Shown here in pieces: positions 63,656-64,000 of a DNA stretch of 64,000 nucleotides; position 1 is the stretch's first letter, and each line of letters begins with the position of its first letter. This stretch comes from Hymenobacter siberiensis (GTDB lineage: Bacteria; Bacteroidota; Bacteroidia; Cytophagales; Hymenobacteraceae). The notes under the pieces are model-generated. The model made no database searches. It was given only the letters and a program-made list of their open reading frames with translations, and had not been told where the DNA came from. The position numbers were made by a program, and so were the translations under genes. Location: contig NZ_JAHLZZ010000001.1 in NCBI RefSeq assembly GCF_018967845.1, positions 1,488,001-1,552,000 of the forward strand, written 5' to 3'.

Positions 63656-64000
63656 ATGAGAAAGTCAAAACCAAAAAAGCGCATCTTGCTGCCGGACCCT
63701 AAGTACAAGGAGACGCTGGTAACCCGCTTTGTGAACTACATGATGTACGATGGTAAGAAAAACCTGGCGTACACCATTTTCTACGATGCCTGTGACCTCG
63801 TGGAGCAGCGCACCAAGGAGAGCGGCCTCGAAATGTGGCGCAAAGCGTTGAACAACGTGATGCCCACCGTGGAAGTAAAGAGCCGCCGCGTAGGTGGTGC
63901 CACCTTCCAGGTTCCGATTGAAGTGCGTGCTGACCGCCGCATCTCGGTGGGTGCCAAGTGGATGATTCAGTACGCTCGTCGTCGTGGTGAGAAGACCATG
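63656..64000 (+). CDS. rpsG: 30S ribosomal protein S7 (3' end outside window)
   Basis: First 115 residues. [45 protein letters not shown], then [32 protein letters not shown], are S7 signatures. Follows rpsL as in the str operon; the rest and probably fusA lie to the right. Confidence 0.97.
   Translation, partial: MRKSKPKKRILLPDPKYKETLVTRFVNYMMYDGKKNLAYTIFYDACDLVEQRTKESGLEMWRKALNNVMPTVEVKSRRVGGATFQVPIEVRADRRISVGAKWMIQYARRRGEKTM

Overview
The window looks like chromosomal DNA of a GC-rich, aerobic Bacteroidota bacterium of the Hymenobacter/Cytophagales type. The evidence is: TTTG-N19/20-TAnnTTTG promoters, type IX secretion (T9SS) C-terminal sorting domains on several large exoproteins, almost no Shine-Dalgarno sequences, and the Bacteroidota gene order tRNA-Tyr/Gly/Thr-tuf-tRNA-Trp-secE-nusG-rplKAJL-rpoBC-rpsL-rpsG. 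The genus is an inference from protein style; no 16S rRNA is present.

Region 1 (1-16.6 kb, all minus strand) is an exopolysaccharide locus. Read in transcription order it encodes a Wza-like export lipoprotein, a Wzc-like co-polymerase/tyrosine kinase, a Wzx-type flippase, two paralogous GT4 glycosyltransferases, a Wzy/ligase-like membrane protein, an HlpA-like transferase, a GT2 enzyme and a GT11 (fucosyltransferase-like) enzyme. A right-handed beta-helix lipoprotein follows, overlapping the GT11 gene by four bases. After an AT-rich gap comes a second, secreted beta-helix paralogue that carries Ig-like plus malectin-like modules encoded by nearly identical 783-bp tandem repeats and runs off the left edge.

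Region 2 (16.9-22.8 kb) holds a small CarboxypepD_reg-type secreted protein and a decay zone: a pectate lyase pseudogene with four frameshifts, then an alpha/beta hydrolase pseudogene fused at a short shared sequence to the 3' half of a LytTR response regulator. A VOC protein and an amidase follow.

Region 3 (22.8-37.2 kb) is accessory and exoprotein-rich: an M36 fungalysin-like protease, a multidomain adhesin-like protein, an IS4-family element inserted inside a second copy of its own family (both with 9-bp target duplications), an S1/P1 nuclease, a GH43 enzyme and a secreted metalloprotease.

Region 4 (37.2-47.7 kb) is mostly housekeeping: GNAT, two LPS-type glycosyltransferases, an RpoE-like sigma factor with a putative anti-sigma protein, gmk, nadD, frr, pyrH, a biotin carrier protein and an M1 aminopeptidase. 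Region 5 (47.7-64 kb) is the tRNA/tuf/ribosomal protein/RNA polymerase cluster and the start of the str operon.

Three kinds of dispersed intergenic palindromes are scattered through the window: a GTCATGC(T/C)GAGC family, an AT-rich GTTAAGAGTTA-like group and a CCTCACCCCC type. Two of the first family touch or overlap annotated start codons. The best leads are the beta-helix/malectin repeat proteins tied to the polysaccharide operon, the palindrome families, the hydrolase-LytTR fusion, and a terminator-like hairpin between rpoB and rpoC.
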